In this document: piece after piece, positions 50,163-59,657 of the stretch
Position numbering within the stretch: the first letter of the stretch is position 1
Layout: every line of letters begins with the position of its first letter
The notes under the pieces: generated by a model
Told to the model about the DNA's origin: nothing
The model's input: the letters and a program-made list of their open reading frames with translations, nothing else
The model's database searches: none
Assembly: GCA_002427735.1 (NCBI GenBank)
Contig: DIYP01000017.1
Location: forward strand, 124,001 to 188,000
Length of the DNA: 64,000 nt
From: Flavobacteriales bacterium UBA6051
Lineage (GTDB): Bacteria; Bacteroidota; Bacteroidia; Flavobacteriales_D; Crocinitomicaceae
Direction of reading: 5' to 3'
Program-made: the position numbers and the translations under genes

Positions 50163-52241
50163 CTATGGTGTTACTTCGAGCGATTCGATATACCGCCTCA
50201 ACTGTGTATTCTCTGGATTAAGTTCCAGCGCTTGCCTAAACATCTTCAGGGCGTTTTCTTTTTGGTTGTAAGACATGTACATATTTCCAAATAACAGTTT
50301 TATCTCTGCATCATCTGGAAAGCGTTGGTCAAGTTCATTCAATACCGCCATTGCCTCTGGGAATCTGCTCTGTAGCATAAGCTGTTGTGCGTACACTTTA
50401 GCATAATAGGGCGAATCATCTTTCTTTATCAATGACTTTATGAGTGCATCCGAGCGCTCAGGGTCTTTAGGAATCAATCCCTTCCAGATTTTTGTCAATT
50501 GCGCTCGTCGTTCACCAATATCCGCATATAAACATTCACTAAATTGAGAAAATGCATCCCAGTCGGCATTGATGAGTGCCTGACGGATACCAGTAAGTCC
50601 AAGCGCGTGATCTCCACCTTCACAGGCCTCCATGTAGACATCTAAAGCCTCATCAGGTTTCAAACGACGCGTTTCGATGGCCGCAATGTGCGGAATGATT
50701 TCGGCAGAATCTAGCGTTCCCATTTCAACCAATTGTCGCCACCTGGCCGCTGTACTATCTAAATTTGCTTCACGAATATAAGTATCAATCCAGGCAACAT
50801 TGTATAAAGCTGCAGGGTGTTTATCATACGTCTCCAACGCCTTGCAAAAATGATCATAGCCTAATTCAACTTGTTCAAGATTGGTTACTTGCTGTGCATT
50901 TGCCGTCTTTTTAACGCCTTTATTGAATTCAATACTCCCCATGATCATGTTAAACTTAACGGAATTTGGGAACCGATCCAGATCAGCGCTGATCAGCGTT
51001 TCTAGATTCTTCCAGTCAGCATTTCTTCGAACTGTTTTCGCTGACCAAAACAAAACAACTGCTGATAAACAAACGATAGAAACAATGAAGCTTGTCTTCC
51101 CTTTTTCTTTCAGGTAGTGAACGAATTTATAAACGACAAAGCCAAGCAAAATGGCAAAACCCATGGATGACAAGAATGCTAATCGTTCTCCCACAACACC
51201 TGGCATTTTTTGCCAAAAATTTGTGAACGGCGCTATGCATCCGAGCATAAAGATCATTCCAAAGAAAGGCAGGGCGTACTTTCGACGCCTGAAGAACAAA
51301 AAAAGCAGCACAAACCCAATTAACACAGCAAGAATAACTGCAATTAAATACCTTAGGTGTAACTGCATGAAATCAATGGTTTCCTGACCATAAAACGCCC
51401 CGAACCCTTCAGTAGAAACCATTCCGGTTAAGTAAAATCCTAAGGCGTTAACAACAACCGTCACCCTATCCGACCCTGTATGTTCACCAAAAAGTGGATT
51501 ATCGACTACTTCTTTCAGGTTTCTTTTTTCCTTTTTATCGAATACCGTTTTTGATAATTGCCAAACACCTAGAAACGTGCATACAGGCAACACAAACACT
51601 AAAAGCAATCGTTTCTTGTTGAGCGCACTGAGTAACCAAAGACCAATGGGCAACACCAGCATTAGCGGCAACGTATTTTGCTTAGATAAGAGAGAGGCTG
51701 CAAAGAAAACAACGACGAGCAACAAGCGCATTGCTCCACCTTTTTCATAATACTTCCAACCTTGAATCAAAAACAATAGCCCGAAAGTGGCACTGAGTAA
51801 TTCATCTCGGTTCTTGACACTGTTTACAACTTCCGTATGGATAGGTAAAAAAAGAAAAACGGCTGTAACAGAGGCGGCTAACCACCAGTTCACTCTGACG
51901 TATTTACTCAGCCAAAGGAAAAGTAGAAAACATACGATGGCGTAGCACAGTACATTAATGAAATGGCTAACTGCAGGTTTTTGACCAAACAAGGCTTGTT
52001 CCACAACAATTAAAGCAGTAGAAATTGGACGAAAGCCATAATTTAACTGCCCCATTTCCACAAATGGTTTTGTGAAGCTTTCCTTCAGGCCTTCGGCCAA
52101 GCCACTTTGACCCTTATCCTTAAATGCCCATTCATCATCAAGGTTGTAATCATTGAATAGTGTATTTCCATAAAGTAGAAAGCACAGTGCGGTTATGATC
52201 AGAAAAACAGTTCTGTTTTTATACGGCCTTGATTGATCCAT
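50163..52241 (-). CDS. TMTC-like polytopic glycosyltransferase with C-terminal TPR (copy 2)
   Basis: A 692-residue relative of the protein at 32684. Following the first helix the loop has NDYNLDDEWAF (Asp35, Asp36, Glu37), and PIHTEVVNSVKNRDELLSATF matches the DUF1736 hallmark. About ten helices run to about residue 410, then TPR units (LFGNMYMSYNQKENALKMFRQALELNPEN near 655). The C-terminal soluble part is longer than in its paralogue. Start ATG 52241. Its place next to the 34-50 kb locus suggests it may modify a product or partner of it; this is inference. Confidence 0.75.
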   Translation of the reverse strand: MDQSRPYKNRTVFLIITALCFLLYGNTLFNDYNLDDEWAFKDKGQSGLAEGLKESFTKPFVEMGQLNYGFRPISTALIVVEQALFGQKPAVSHFINVLCYAIVCFLLFLWLSKYVRVNWWLAASVTAVFLFLPIHTEVVNSVKNRDELLSATFGLLFLIQGWKYYEKGGAMRLLLVVVFFAASLLSKQNTLPLMLVLPIGLWLLSALNKKRLLLVFVLPVCTFLGVWQLSKTVFDKKEKRNLKEVVDNPLFGEHTGSDRVTVVVNALGFYLTGMVSTEGFGAFYGQETIDFMQLHLRYLIAVILAVLIGFVLLFLFFRRRKYALPFFGMIFMLGCIAPFTNFWQKMPGVVGERLAFLSSMGFAILLGFVVYKFVHYLKEKGKTSFIVSIVCLSAVVLFWSAKTVRRNADWKNLETLISADLDRFPNSVKFNMIMGSIEFNKGVKKTANAQQVTNLEQVELGYDHFCKALETYDKHPAALYNVAWIDTYIREANLDSTAARWRQLVEMGTLDSAEIIPHIAAIETRRLKPDEALDVYMEACEGGDHALGLTGIRQALINADWDAFSQFSECLYADIGERRAQLTKIWKGLIPKDPERSDALIKSLIKKDDSPYYAKVYAQQLMLQSRFPEAMAVLNELDQRFPDDAEIKLLFGNMYMSYNQKENALKMFRQALELNPENTQLRRYIESLEVTP

Positions 52242-52284
52242 TTATCCAAAATATAGTCATTTCTCTCTCCAACTTAAACCCTAC

Positions 52285-53214
52285 TTAATCATCTGTAAAA
52301 CACATTTCGATTACTTTTTCATCCAGGTATGATTCTGAAGGTGTTTGATCAGCTTCTACAGGAACAAGTGCGTAAACCAACTCTTTAACACTATGTTCCA
52401 ATGGCAACTTGTCTCCCATACCATAAATGGTTCGCTTCTTTCTAGGGGTCGATAACAACGACGGTTCAATTAGTTCATCGCCATCGTAACGCTTTTCTAT
52501 TCTGTCGGTCCAATTTATCGCTCGAAGCTCGCCTCGTGTTATTTCACGGTCACATGCGTCTGTTACATCAATGAGTAAAAGGTCGGCAGCGCCACCCATT
52601 ATATACCATAATTCGTTGTAGTCATCAGGGTCGTTTGTAGTAGCTTTTGTAACGGTAATTCTCTTCTCAGTGTCACCGATAATGACATCATAGCGCTTGC
52701 AGTCAAACTCCTTGTATCTTGTGCTTTCCGAGGGAACACTTGTCCCGATGATATAATCACGTGTTTTCGCGTCATACATTTCAAAACTTAGGGAATCATC
52801 AAAGGGGTTGTAGAAATTCACGAGTCTAACCGGATCTTCCTCCTCCTCTGCCGCCTGAGTAGACTCCTGAACCATCTCTTGAAACTCAGCACTTTCATAA
52901 AAGGATTCTTTCGGCTCTTTGTTTATGAGCCAGATACTTAGTCCGATAAATCCAATTCCCCAGAAAAGGACTGGAATCCAGAAGAAATCATGTCCACGAC
53001 GAAATGGAATTTCACCAGTTTCAGGATCAGGAGCTCCACCACCCCAAACAGCCGCTCCCTGCAGCGTAAGAACGATACCTGCCCACAACATAGACCAACC
53101 AACAAAAGGATAATTTCCCAATGTAGTATCTGGGTACCAATTACTCATGATCCACCCGCTTAAAAACAGAAAAATAGGAACTGTTATTCCTGAACCTCTC
53201 CAAATAAAAACCAT
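52285..53214 (-). CDS. Membrane protein of unknown function
   Basis: A 309-residue protein with three helices near the N-terminus (about 8-25, 38-58, 78-100), the first two separated by WYPDTTLGNYPFVGW, then an acidic soluble region of about 200 residues with many Asp and Glu and predicted strands. No family is recognised. It is transcribed away from the DUF2141 gene; the 209-nt gap contains a strong palindrome (53282-53296). Confidence 0.6.
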   Translation of the reverse strand: MVFIWRGSGITVPIFLFLSGWIMSNWYPDTTLGNYPFVGWSMLWAGIVLTLQGAAVWGGGAPDPETGEIPFRRGHDFFWIPVLFWGIGFIGLSIWLINKEPKESFYESAEFQEMVQESTQAAEEEEDPVRLVNFYNPFDDSLSFEMYDAKTRDYIIGTSVPSESTRYKEFDCKRYDVIIGDTEKRITVTKATTNDPDDYNELWYIMGGAADLLLIDVTDACDREITRGELRAINWTDRIEKRYDGDELIEPSLLSTPRKKRTIYGMGDKLPLEHSVKELVYALVPVEADQTPSESYLDEKVIEMCFTDD

Positions 53215-53281
53215 TGCTTCTAGAATTTTTCAGTTAATCCTTTCTGAAACCCGATAAACCCAACGTTATTGAGCAGACTAT

Positions 53282-53296
53282 GTTCTTGACAAGAAC
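53282..53296. promoter_or_regulatory. 15-bp palindrome in a divergent intergenic region
   Basis: GTTCTTG (53282-53288) and CAAGAAC (53290-53296) flank a single A. The sequence is symmetrical across 15 bp and lies between divergent genes 52285-53214 and 53424-53897, the right place for a shared operator. No further promoter box is clear. Confidence 0.45.
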
Positions 53297-53423
53297 TTTC
53301 GCTTTAGCACAAGTAGTTAGGCGCTCGAATTTTCCGTGAACGGATTTTACTAAAATAAACAGATAATCGATATTAGATGTAAAACATTTCCCTGTTCAGT
53401 AGAAGATTTATTATTTTGGGTGT

Positions 53424-53897
53424 ATGCGGAAACACATTCTTATCAGTTCCTTTGCTCTCAGCATGATTTTTTGGATCTCTACCTCATTCAATAAATCAAC
53501 ACCAGCAGTAAGAATGAGTAAGGCTGCGACTTATACATTGACCATTAAAATACCCAATGTTCGAAACAACAAGGGTAGAATTCAACTGCAAATTTACCTT
53601 GACCAAAAGACGTTTGCAGCTGAGTCCCCTTGGAAATCCACATATATTTCAAAAAAGAAACTGTCGGGGAATACAATTATACACCGAATCTCTGGCTTTA
53701 AACCTGGGGTCTATGGTCTGGCACTTTTAGATGATGAAAACAGCAATACTGAAATGGACTATGGATTGATGCTTCCAAAAGAAGGTTTTGGGTTTTCAGA
53801 TTATTACCACACATCCTGGAGTAAACCAACTTTCAGTGATTTTAAGTTTACATTATCCGGCGACAAAACGGTGGTTATGAAAATTCGATACATGTAG
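53424..53897 (+). CDS. DUF2141-family secreted protein
   Basis: A 157-residue protein with a signal-type N-terminus. The mature part reads as the DUF2141 fold: LTIKIPNVRNNKGRIQLQIYL near 38, FKPGVYGLALLDDENSNTEMD near 92 and LPKEGFGFSDYY near 115. The family is frequent in Bacteroidota and has an immunoglobulin-like fold, but its role is not known. The SDR gene follows after 3 nt, so the two are co-transcribed. Confidence 0.83.
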   Translation: MRKHILISSFALSMIFWISTSFNKSTPAVRMSKAATYTLTIKIPNVRNNKGRIQLQIYLDQKTFAAESPWKSTYISKKKLSGNTIIHRISGFKPGVYGLALLDDENSNTEMDYGLMLPKEGFGFSDYYHTSWSKPTFSDFKFTLSGDKTVVMKIRYM

Positions 53898-53900
53898 TTT

Positions 53901-54935
53901 ATGACAGACGAATCAACACTCATTACTGGTGCTACGGGCGCCATAGGAAGTGAAGTTTTGAAGCAACTCTATTCCAGACAAAAACCATCTTCCATTTCTA
54001 TTTTCGTTCGCCCTTCTAAAAAGGCGACCAAATTGGTCAAAAACTATCCAGGCATCAATGTTTTTTATGGCTCAATTAATAATGAAGAAGAGCTGGCGCG
54101 GGCCTGCGTTAAGCAAACCTACATCATTCACCTTGCGGCGGTCATTCCTCCGCTCGCCAATGAGCAGCCTGAATTGACCAAATCTGTCAACATTGAAGGT
54201 ACACGTACTTTGGTCAAGGTCATGGAAGAACATTCTCCAAACGCATTTTTGATCTACAGTTCTTCGGTTGCCACATACGGTGATCGAATGAAAAACCCTG
54301 ATATACTGGTAAGCGATCCTTTGACTCCAAGCCTTGGAGACGATTATGGCGCAACAAAAGTGTTAACGGAACGCATCATTCAAGAGAGCAAGCTAAATTG
54401 GACCATTTATCGTCTTTCAGCCATCATGGGTATTGGAAATCACAAGGTTTCCAAAATAATGTTTCATGTTCCGCTTGAAACACAAATGGAGATAACCACT
54501 GTTCGCGATACTGCGCGAGCATTTGTACACTCCATCGGCAAAAGAGATAAATTAAACGGAAGCATCTTTAATCTTGGCGGTGGAAAAGAATGTCGTATTA
54601 CCTATCTTGATTTTATGACACGTGCTTTTGATGCCTATGGTATGGGAAAAGTTGACTTTCCAGAGCATGCTTTTGCCACTGCAAACTTCCACTGTGGCAA
54701 TTACATTGATGGAGACCTCTTAGATGACATTCTTGAATTTAGAACGGACACCATGGATTCTTATTTCGAGCGCTTTGCAGCAGCAGTCCCTTCTGCGCAA
54801 CGTTTATGTACTCGCTTGGTTAGCAAACCCGTCAAACTCTATCTTTCCCAGTTATCTGAGCCTCTTAAAGCTTACAAGAAGCAAGACCCGGCTCTACTTC
54901 AACGTTTTTTCGGGGATGATCACCCCCACCGTTAA
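53901..54935 (+). CDS. NAD-dependent epimerase/dehydratase-like protein (extended SDR)
   Basis: A 344-residue extended SDR. The NAD-binding TGATGAIGSEVL is at residue 8. Catalytic residues are in YSSSVATYGD and YGATK (Tyr and Lys in the YxxxK pattern near 150). A long C-terminal tail of about 100 residues follows the substrate domain and lacks a known motif. Members act on nucleotide sugars or other small substrates. Its start directly follows the DUF2141 gene. Confidence 0.8.
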   Translation: MTDESTLITGATGAIGSEVLKQLYSRQKPSSISIFVRPSKKATKLVKNYPGINVFYGSINNEEELARACVKQTYIIHLAAVIPPLANEQPELTKSVNIEGTRTLVKVMEEHSPNAFLIYSSSVATYGDRMKNPDILVSDPLTPSLGDDYGATKVLTERIIQESKLNWTIYRLSAIMGIGNHKVSKIMFHVPLETQMEITTVRDTARAFVHSIGKRDKLNGSIFNLGGGKECRITYLDFMTRAFDAYGMGKVDFPEHAFATANFHCGNYIDGDLLDDILEFRTDTMDSYFERFAAAVPSAQRLCTRLVSKPVKLYLSQLSEPLKAYKKQDPALLQRFFGDDHPHR

Positions 54936-55083
54936 CTTCTATATAATTCTGTTAAATAGTTCTTAACAAAGCAATTATGGCATAGCTATTGTCAATTGGA
55001 CACCACACCGAAACTACAAAGTCGCTACTATTGAAAGTGCGGTGAACTATTTGAAAATTAATAGCTTTACAAAAAACATGCTT

Positions 55084-56310
55084 ATGAAGAGAACGGTACT
55101 ATTTCTGGGGTTACTTTACTTCAGTTTTTCAGGATATGCACAAAACATTAACGATAACAAGGTTTCAATTGCCTACACTCAGCTTCCATTGATAAAAATT
55201 GATGAGGCATTTAAAAAATATGAAGTTCGCGTAGAGCATGCTTATCAATCGGCGAATGAAGATAGTTTGATGTTGTTTCAGGCGCGTCAGGATGCGGCAA
55301 TGCAACAGTTTGAACGCTTAAGAATCCAATATCAACAAATGCGCGACTCGCTTGATCGTCAACACTTGCGACAGCTATCTCAGTGGGAAAAACAAACCAA
55401 TGCGGGTGCCGTAGGTGCAAATGGCCAGCCATTGCCCAAACCGAATCCCCCAATGTATCCAGAAGCCCCAATTTATCCAAATGTTCCTCAGCCACAATTG
55501 CATACTGCGTATGATGAGACGAACGTTCAATCGGCGATGCAAATTCAGGGCTTTGAACAGGGGCTTGGTGGGTGTATTCTGACAATTACGATCCAACCGA
55601 TTCGTGACATTCGCATTTTGGAAAAAAGAAAAGGCTCCGGTTCGTCTACAAAGTACCAATATACATGTGAGTACGTAATGCCCCTAACAGTAAAGTTAGA
55701 ATCTCCAACACAAGGGACTTTACTTCAAACTAACTTGTTTGAACAAAAGAAGAGTTACCGCATGCAAGAACAAAAAAGTCGATATGATCATCAATTGTTT
55801 ATGCTAGACCAGGCTGATCAGTTCTACACTGACTTGGAGCGCTACGCTAGACAACAGGCCATGAAAGACGCCAATAATTACATCAATGATCAAGTAGGTT
55901 ATGTCCGCCGCAATCGTAATACTGAGATCTACTCGGTTAAGAAATTTAAGAGTTATGACTATTCTGACGTCACAAATGCTTATTCGGCAACTATCGAAGC
56001 ATTAAACTTGGTGCAGAATGACCGCGATTGTTCAAGTGCTCAAGATAAATTAAACAGTGCCATGGCGATGTGGAAAGAAATCATGATGGAAAGCAATACT
56101 TATGACAATAAGGCGCGCATCAACGATAAAATATCTGCCATGATTCAATGCAATATTGCGGAAATACAATTGTGGCAAGCCAAATTTAATGAGGCAAACG
56201 CTACGTTAAATCTCGTGCTTAATTCAGGCGTGCTCAAAGGAAAGAATCATGCTAAACGAGCACAAAGCTTCTATAATAAGCGATCACAACGTTGGAAGGT
56301 AAATTATTAA
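55084..56310 (+). CDS. Secreted helical protein of unknown function
   Basis: From ATG 55084 the protein has 408 residues; the frame extends to a GTG at 55042. A signal peptide ends near YAQ. The mature part has a coiled-coil-like stretch (QQFERLRIQYQQMRDSLDRQHLRQL), then a Pro-rich linker (PNPPMYPEAPIYPNVPQP), then a Gln/Tyr-rich domain and a C-terminal helical region resembling TPR units. No named family. A stem-loop follows at 56320. Confidence 0.65.
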   Translation: MKRTVLFLGLLYFSFSGYAQNINDNKVSIAYTQLPLIKIDEAFKKYEVRVEHAYQSANEDSLMLFQARQDAAMQQFERLRIQYQQMRDSLDRQHLRQLSQWEKQTNAGAVGANGQPLPKPNPPMYPEAPIYPNVPQPQLHTAYDETNVQSAMQIQGFEQGLGGCILTITIQPIRDIRILEKRKGSGSSTKYQYTCEYVMPLTVKLESPTQGTLLQTNLFEQKKSYRMQEQKSRYDHQLFMLDQADQFYTDLERYARQQAMKDANNYINDQVGYVRRNRNTEIYSVKKFKSYDYSDVTNAYSATIEALNLVQNDRDCSSAQDKLNSAMAMWKEIMMESNTYDNKARINDKISAMIQCNIAEIQLWQAKFNEANATLNLVLNSGVLKGKNHAKRAQSFYNKRSQRWKVNY

Positions 56311-56319
56311 ACCAAAAAG

Positions 56320-56356
56320 AGAACGGATGACTTCCCAATGGAATGACATCCGTTCT
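56320..56356 (+). terminator. Terminator-like stem-loop
   Basis: AGAACGGATG (56320-56329) pairs with CATCCGTTCT (56347-56356); TTCC and GGAA inside the loop can pair too. It is 10 nt after the stop. The T run is weak. Confidence 0.6.
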
Positions 56357-56577
56357 ACTTCTCTAAACTAAAACTTATACTGCACTTAAACTGCTGCCGC
56401 ATTGTGCCGTATGCAGCTTCCTATTGAAACAGGATTAACTGCCCTTAGCACAAAGATTCATACCCTTCACACTTTTCCAAGCTTGTGCACTCAGGTATTG
56501 ATTATCTTCATTACAAATCTACAATTGAGCCTACGCAAAAAATTGTAAAAATGTAAACCACTAAGGCGATACCTCGC

Positions 56578-57405
56578 ATGTATTTATCCGAAGAAAAGTC
56601 AAACGCAGAGCTTTCCTCTTTTATTGAGAGTTATTGGTGTTTTGATGGAAAGGGTAGCGACAACCTTGTGTTTTTCCCTGATGGCACGTTCAACATCATC
56701 TTTGCGCTTGATAAATTTGTTCTATGCAACGATAAAACATCACATGCTCCTGGCGCATATATGGTACCGATTAATACAATGCCTATAAGCCTTCTATCTG
56801 AGAAGAAAATATGTGGAATTCGGTTCAAAGCTTTTGCCCTTCACAACGTCTTTCAAAGAAACTTGGCACAATTGGGCCTTGTAAACAATATGGAAACGCT
56901 TTATTCAGACGACCATTCGCTACTCGAATTTAGAGAGATGTTCAAAAGAAAAGAGGATCCAGAGGAGATCATGTCTCTATTGGAACTTGTGGCTTTCGAG
57001 TTGCTCAATAAAAACTTTCTGGTTGATCAGAACTTACGCGCTAAGGTTAATTATATCCTGGATTCTCGAGGTCAGATAAAAGTTTCTGATATGGCTAAAG
57101 AATTTGGGCTTTCACGGCAAGCTTTGCATAAACACTTCAGGCAGAACTTATTGATCACACCAAAAGAACTCTCCTCTATTTGGAAGCTGAATCACTTTTT
57201 TACGCTTTCGCATGAAGATCACTCTTCATTAACAGAAAGGGCATTGGATGTTGGATATTATGATCAGGCACATTTTATTCGTTCTTTCAAAGAGAAGTAT
57301 GGTGTTTCTCCCTCTTGTTTTATGCGCACCAACACACCCATTTTTGATTTTGCCAAAGCGAACATGAACCGGAGATTCAACAATTATTACGATCCAGAAC
57401 TCTAA
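56578..57405 (+). CDS. AraC-family transcriptional regulator
   Basis: A 275-residue regulator of the same type as 13589: a DUF6597-like cupin N-terminus (IESYWCFDG, VFFPDGTFNIIFAL, CGIRFKAFALHNVF) and an AraC DNA-binding domain (VSDMAKEFGLSRQALHKHF and DVGYYDQAHFIRSFKEKYGVSPSCF). Its likely target is unknown; a thioesterase follows by 63 nt. The 267-nt gap before it holds a stem-loop and nothing else recognised. Confidence 0.87.
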   Translation: MYLSEEKSNAELSSFIESYWCFDGKGSDNLVFFPDGTFNIIFALDKFVLCNDKTSHAPGAYMVPINTMPISLLSEKKICGIRFKAFALHNVFQRNLAQLGLVNNMETLYSDDHSLLEFREMFKRKEDPEEIMSLLELVAFELLNKNFLVDQNLRAKVNYILDSRGQIKVSDMAKEFGLSRQALHKHFRQNLLITPKELSSIWKLNHFFTLSHEDHSSLTERALDVGYYDQAHFIRSFKEKYGVSPSCFMRTNTPIFDFAKANMNRRFNNYYDPEL

Positions 57406-57468
57406 GGCCTTCCATACTTGAATCGGTTATTTTTTGATTATTTTTAATCAACTCCGCAATTTTCAAGC

Positions 57469-58014
57469 ATGGAACACAAACACAACTCTGATTCTCAAAT
57501 CAGCCTTTCTATACTGATGACTCCCGCTCATTCTAATTTCAGCGGAAAAATACACGGAGGATATATCCTCAATCTCATGGACCAAGTCGCTTTTGCATGT
57601 GCATCCAAGCATTCTGGAAATTACTGTGTAACTGCCTCTGTCAATAAGGTCGATTTTCTCCAGCCAATAGAAGTTGGAAAGCTCGTACACCTTAAGGCAT
57701 CCGTAAACTACACAGGCAATACTTCAATGGTTGTAGGTGTGCGCGTTGAATCCGAAAACATTCAAACAGGTGAGGTGCTTCATTGCAACTCTTCTTATTT
57801 TACAATGGTTGCCAAAGACGATCAAAACAAAAGTGTTCCCGTTCCTGGTTTACGACTGAAAACAGAAGAAGATGTTAGAAGGTATGTACGCAGCATTAAG
57901 CGCAAGGAGCATTCCGATGATCGTAGGGCAGAGTTTCATCCGAAAATCTTCGAATATGAAGAATATCAGGAAGAACTAGAAGGTCACAATGTCATTTTTG
58001 AACTTAACGAATAA
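57469..58014 (+). CDS. Acyl-CoA thioesterase (YciA/ACOT hotdog)
   Basis: A 181-residue hotdog-fold thioesterase: KIHGGYILNLMDQVAFACASK near 24 carries the helix with the catalytic acid, and VTASVNKVDFLQPIEVGKLVHLKASV is the second strand block. It hydrolyses acyl-CoA to free fatty acid. It ends 1 base before the convergent gene 58015, an unusually tight arrangement. The C-terminal ~50 residues are an extension rich in Glu and Arg. Confidence 0.85.
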   Translation: MEHKHNSDSQISLSILMTPAHSNFSGKIHGGYILNLMDQVAFACASKHSGNYCVTASVNKVDFLQPIEVGKLVHLKASVNYTGNTSMVVGVRVESENIQTGEVLHCNSSYFTMVAKDDQNKSVPVPGLRLKTEEDVRRYVRSIKRKEHSDDRRAEFHPKIFEYEEYQEELEGHNVIFELNE

Positions 58015-58941
58015 TTATTCACTAGGCCGCAGCACATAATCCATGTTGTATGTTCGCACAAATAACTTGTCTTCTTTGCGAATGACATAGTCAGGGCCTG
58101 ACTTCACCAAAATCTGTTGTACAGAGTTTCCTGTTTGTTTGTCCAACACGTAGAGGTAATCCTTTTCTGCCGTAAACCCGTACCCTGTAACAATGGCATC
58201 ATCATAAAGGATAAAATTGTGCGTATTACACTGAAGAGGCTTGCTTCTCCAAAGTACATTGTAAGTATTCAAATCAATAGCAGTGATATATGCGTTCATT
58301 CCTTTCGAACTTTTTGCATATGTGCGGTGTCCATGAGAAATATACAGAATGTTGTTTTCAACTTCCACCCATCCAATACTTTGATCAATGAACATTCTAT
58401 CTTCCTCAAGATATTCCGGGCTCAGCATATAATTCTTGAAGTCAAGCACGTGCAGCGCTTTTTCAACTAGCTTGTCGGTGATAATGAGATATCTCCCTTC
58501 CGAGAAGTTCTTACCATAAACGAAATACTGATGTTCATCTGAATAGCTTGCTCGAATGAGCATCTCACCCCTAAAACTTAATGGTGTCCCATCCGGAACC
58601 TCTCCCTTAATACCTCGAAAAGAGTTAGGAACGGTATGGACGGGTAAGCTTAAGTCGTTATTCGAAAACCATACTTCATCATCTGTAATATCATTCTGCT
58701 TGGAACTTTCTATTGAGAACCTAAGTCTTGAAAGTTCTGTTCCCGGGGCGGCAACACCTTTAAATGTTGGCATGTCAAATAAGTGAGGGGTTTGATTTAT
58801 ATTGAGCTGATCTGCCGAGCGCCAGGTACCATCATCAAACAAAATAACGTTATCTCCTTTTTCCGTCACAGCTCTTACCTGTGCAAAGGAAGTCCCCATC
58901 AAGAGGCTGAACCCTAGAATGAGGGCTTTTTGAAAGTGCAT
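58015..58941 (-). CDS. Secreted PQQ-propeller-like protein
   Basis: A 308-residue protein with a signal peptide (ending TSFAQ). An early VTEKGDNVILFDDGTWRS is common to Bacteroidota envelope proteins with an SH3-like start. The C-terminal half shows strands with LNTYNVLWRSKPL and DYLYVLDKQTGNSVQQ, typical of PQQ-like beta propellers that bind no cofactor. Function is unknown. YceI lies upstream with a terminator between. Confidence 0.65.
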   Translation of the reverse strand: MHFQKALILGFSLLMGTSFAQVRAVTEKGDNVILFDDGTWRSADQLNINQTPHLFDMPTFKGVAAPGTELSRLRFSIESSKQNDITDDEVWFSNNDLSLPVHTVPNSFRGIKGEVPDGTPLSFRGEMLIRASYSDEHQYFVYGKNFSEGRYLIITDKLVEKALHVLDFKNYMLSPEYLEEDRMFIDQSIGWVEVENNILYISHGHRTYAKSSKGMNAYITAIDLNTYNVLWRSKPLQCNTHNFILYDDAIVTGYGFTAEKDYLYVLDKQTGNSVQQILVKSGPDYVIRKEDKLFVRTYNMDYVLRPSE

Positions 58942-58966
58942 AGTTGGTAGTTTTTAGTGAAAACAA

Positions 58967-58992
58967 AAGCCACTTCCCGAAAGAAATGGCTT
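58967..58992 (-). terminator. Terminator after yceI-like gene
   Basis: On the minus strand AAGCCA (58992-58987) pairs with TGGCTT (58972-58967) and is followed by TTGTTTTC. It ends transcription of the YceI-like gene. Confidence 0.6.
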
Positions 58993-59014
58993 CTGTCTCT
59001 GGTTTATTCTGATT

Positions 59015-59524
59015 TTAGCCAATGGGTACCTTAACTACGATAACCACCTTGCTTTTTTCTCTGTCTTTTTTTACCGACACTCCGTAATCAGCAGAGTAAA
59101 TTGTCGTTTTAAATTTTAAAGCTCCGTCTGTTTCCGATACTTTAAAGGATACATTCTTTGTTGTCTCCTTTATTGTTAACCTTCCTTTCGCTGTATATCC
59201 GTCACCTTCTTGTATAATTTCGCCTGTTTCGAACTTCATTACAGGAAATCTTTCAGCATCAAAAAAGTCCGCAGATTGTAAGTGCTTATCACGCATCTTA
59301 TTCTTCGTGCTAATCGTTGATACTTTTACTGTTCCCGATACTTTTGATGCACTCAAGTTGGCAGGATCAATTGTAACTGTTGTTTTAACTCCAGTCAGCG
59401 TTCCCGTCGTTTTTTCACTTACGTAATTAAAGTAAACCGACGCATTTGATGTGTTAATATCAAAGGTTTGTCCATATGAAATCGCTGAAAAGGCGATGAA
59501 TAATACTGCAATAATCTTTTTCAT
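59015..59524 (-). CDS. YceI-family lipid-binding-like protein
   Basis: From ATG 59524 the protein has 169 residues with a signal peptide ending SYGQ; the frame extends to 59533. The mature part is a lipocalin-like fold of the YceI family: NASVYFNYVSEKTTGTLTG, then the strand ending STKNKMRDKHLQSADFFDAERFP near 75 and YTAKGRLTIKETTKNVSFKV. YceI proteins bind polyisoprenoids or other lipids in the periplasm. The length is slightly below the usual 190. Confidence 0.88.
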   Translation of the reverse strand: MKKIIAVLFIAFSAISYGQTFDINTSNASVYFNYVSEKTTGTLTGVKTTVTIDPANLSASKVSGTVKVSTISTKNKMRDKHLQSADFFDAERFPVMKFETGEIIQEGDGYTAKGRLTIKETTKNVSFKVSETDGALKFKTTIYSADYGVSVKKDREKSKVVIVVKVPIG

Positions 59525-59657
59525 TTTAATCAATTAAGGTTCTGTTCATTAAATAACAACATTTCTGTTGAATATGCTCATTTTTTAGCGCTTTTATTTT
59601 TCAGTCATGCAATAATCTCGTAGTTTCGCAGTTCTAAAGTTTATAAATCAACGGATT

